5,525 bases of DNA from Chthonomonadaceae bacterium. Lineage in GTDB: Bacteria; Armatimonadota; Chthonomonadetes; Chthonomonadales; Chthonomonadaceae. Below the pieces are notes generated by a model that had not been told where the DNA came from, did not search any database, and saw only the letters and a list, made by a program, of their open reading frames with translations. The DNA is taken from positions 1-5,525 of the forward strand of contig JANXLO010000454.1 in NCBI GenBank assembly GCA_025355115.1. The letters run 5' to 3'. A program made the translations under genes and the position numbers. This document shows positions 5,402 to 5,525 of this stretch, piece by piece (position 1 is the stretch's first letter; each line of letters begins with the position of its first letter).

Positions 5402-5525
5402 GCATATCGTACGCCATTCGGGTAGTCGAAGATAGCCTGCACGGTATCCGGCACCGTGCGTCCGTCCTTCCAGCCTAGAAGAGAGCTGTATGCGCTGACG
5501 CTGGTGGGCAGTGCGCCAAAATACC
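5383..5525 (-). pseudogene. Inverted Gfo/Idh/MocA interior or C-terminal fragment
   Basis: Read on the minus strand from the window edge, this frame gives 47 residues, beginning YFGALPTSVSAYSSL and running through GWKDGRTVPDTVQAIF, DYPNGVRYAY and DATLG. This is the characteristic C-terminal-domain stretch of secreted Gfo/Idh/MocA dehydrogenases (pattern P-x-x-V-x-A, D-G-R-x-V-P-D-T, F-x-Y-P-N-G). The frame continues to a TGA at 5359-5361, but residues after DATLG (MSAVTLR) are just the complement of the plus-strand N-terminal coding sequence and are not family-like. The fragment faces the N-terminal part of the same kind of gene head to head, consistent with an inverted join of two parts of one gene or of close paralogues. 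The upstream part lies beyond the window. Confidence 0.7.

Overview
The window looks like a piece of a moderately GC-rich bacterial chromosome with ordinary housekeeping, envelope and respiratory-type genes. There are no mobile elements, CRISPR arrays or RNA genes that I can see. The gene mix is a membrane di-adenylate cyclase with its YbbR partner, a LysM/SH3/NlpC-P60 wall hydrolase, a membrane monohaem cytochrome fused to DUF2231, and a Tat-exported Gfo/Idh/MocA oxidoreductase. That mix would suit a free-living, non-proteobacterial lineage such as Armatimonadota, Acidobacteriota or relatives. This placement is an inference from gene content only and is weak.

Layout: positions 1-344 lie downstream of cdaR and hold overlapping open frames of doubtful coding status plus a GC-rich hairpin. 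Next comes a minus-strand operon, cdaA (2253-1438) then cdaR (1427-345). Its start and promoter are well supported (TTGACC, 17-bp spacer, TATACT). A roughly 410-bp divergent intergenic region separates it from a plus-strand peptidoglycan hydrolase gene (2667-3755). That gene has its own promoter (TTGACA, 18-bp spacer, TAGTAT) and a structured leader of about 190 nt, and it ends at a clear rho-independent terminator (3781-3819). A plus-strand cytochrome c/DUF2231 membrane protein follows (3970-4917).

The right end carries the first ~93 codons of a Gfo/Idh/MocA oxidoreductase on the plus strand. It meets, head to head, an inverted fragment from the interior or C-terminal half of the same kind of enzyme on the minus strand. 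The junction falls within about 5383-5390. This is either a real inversion that killed the gene or an assembly/amplification chimera.

Functional theme: c-di-AMP synthesis (CdaA, regulated by CdaR) is divergently arranged with a secreted cell-wall hydrolase. This fits the known link between c-di-AMP and wall or osmotic homeostasis. I looked for the c-di-AMP (ydaO/yuaA) riboswitch in the hydrolase leader and did not recognise it. I did not find a wholly new system. The items most worth a second look are the inverted oxidoreductase junction, the RHK variant of the CdaA RHR motif, the structured hydrolase leader, the His-rich linker of the hydrolase, and the cytochrome/Ca-site/DUF2231 fusion.
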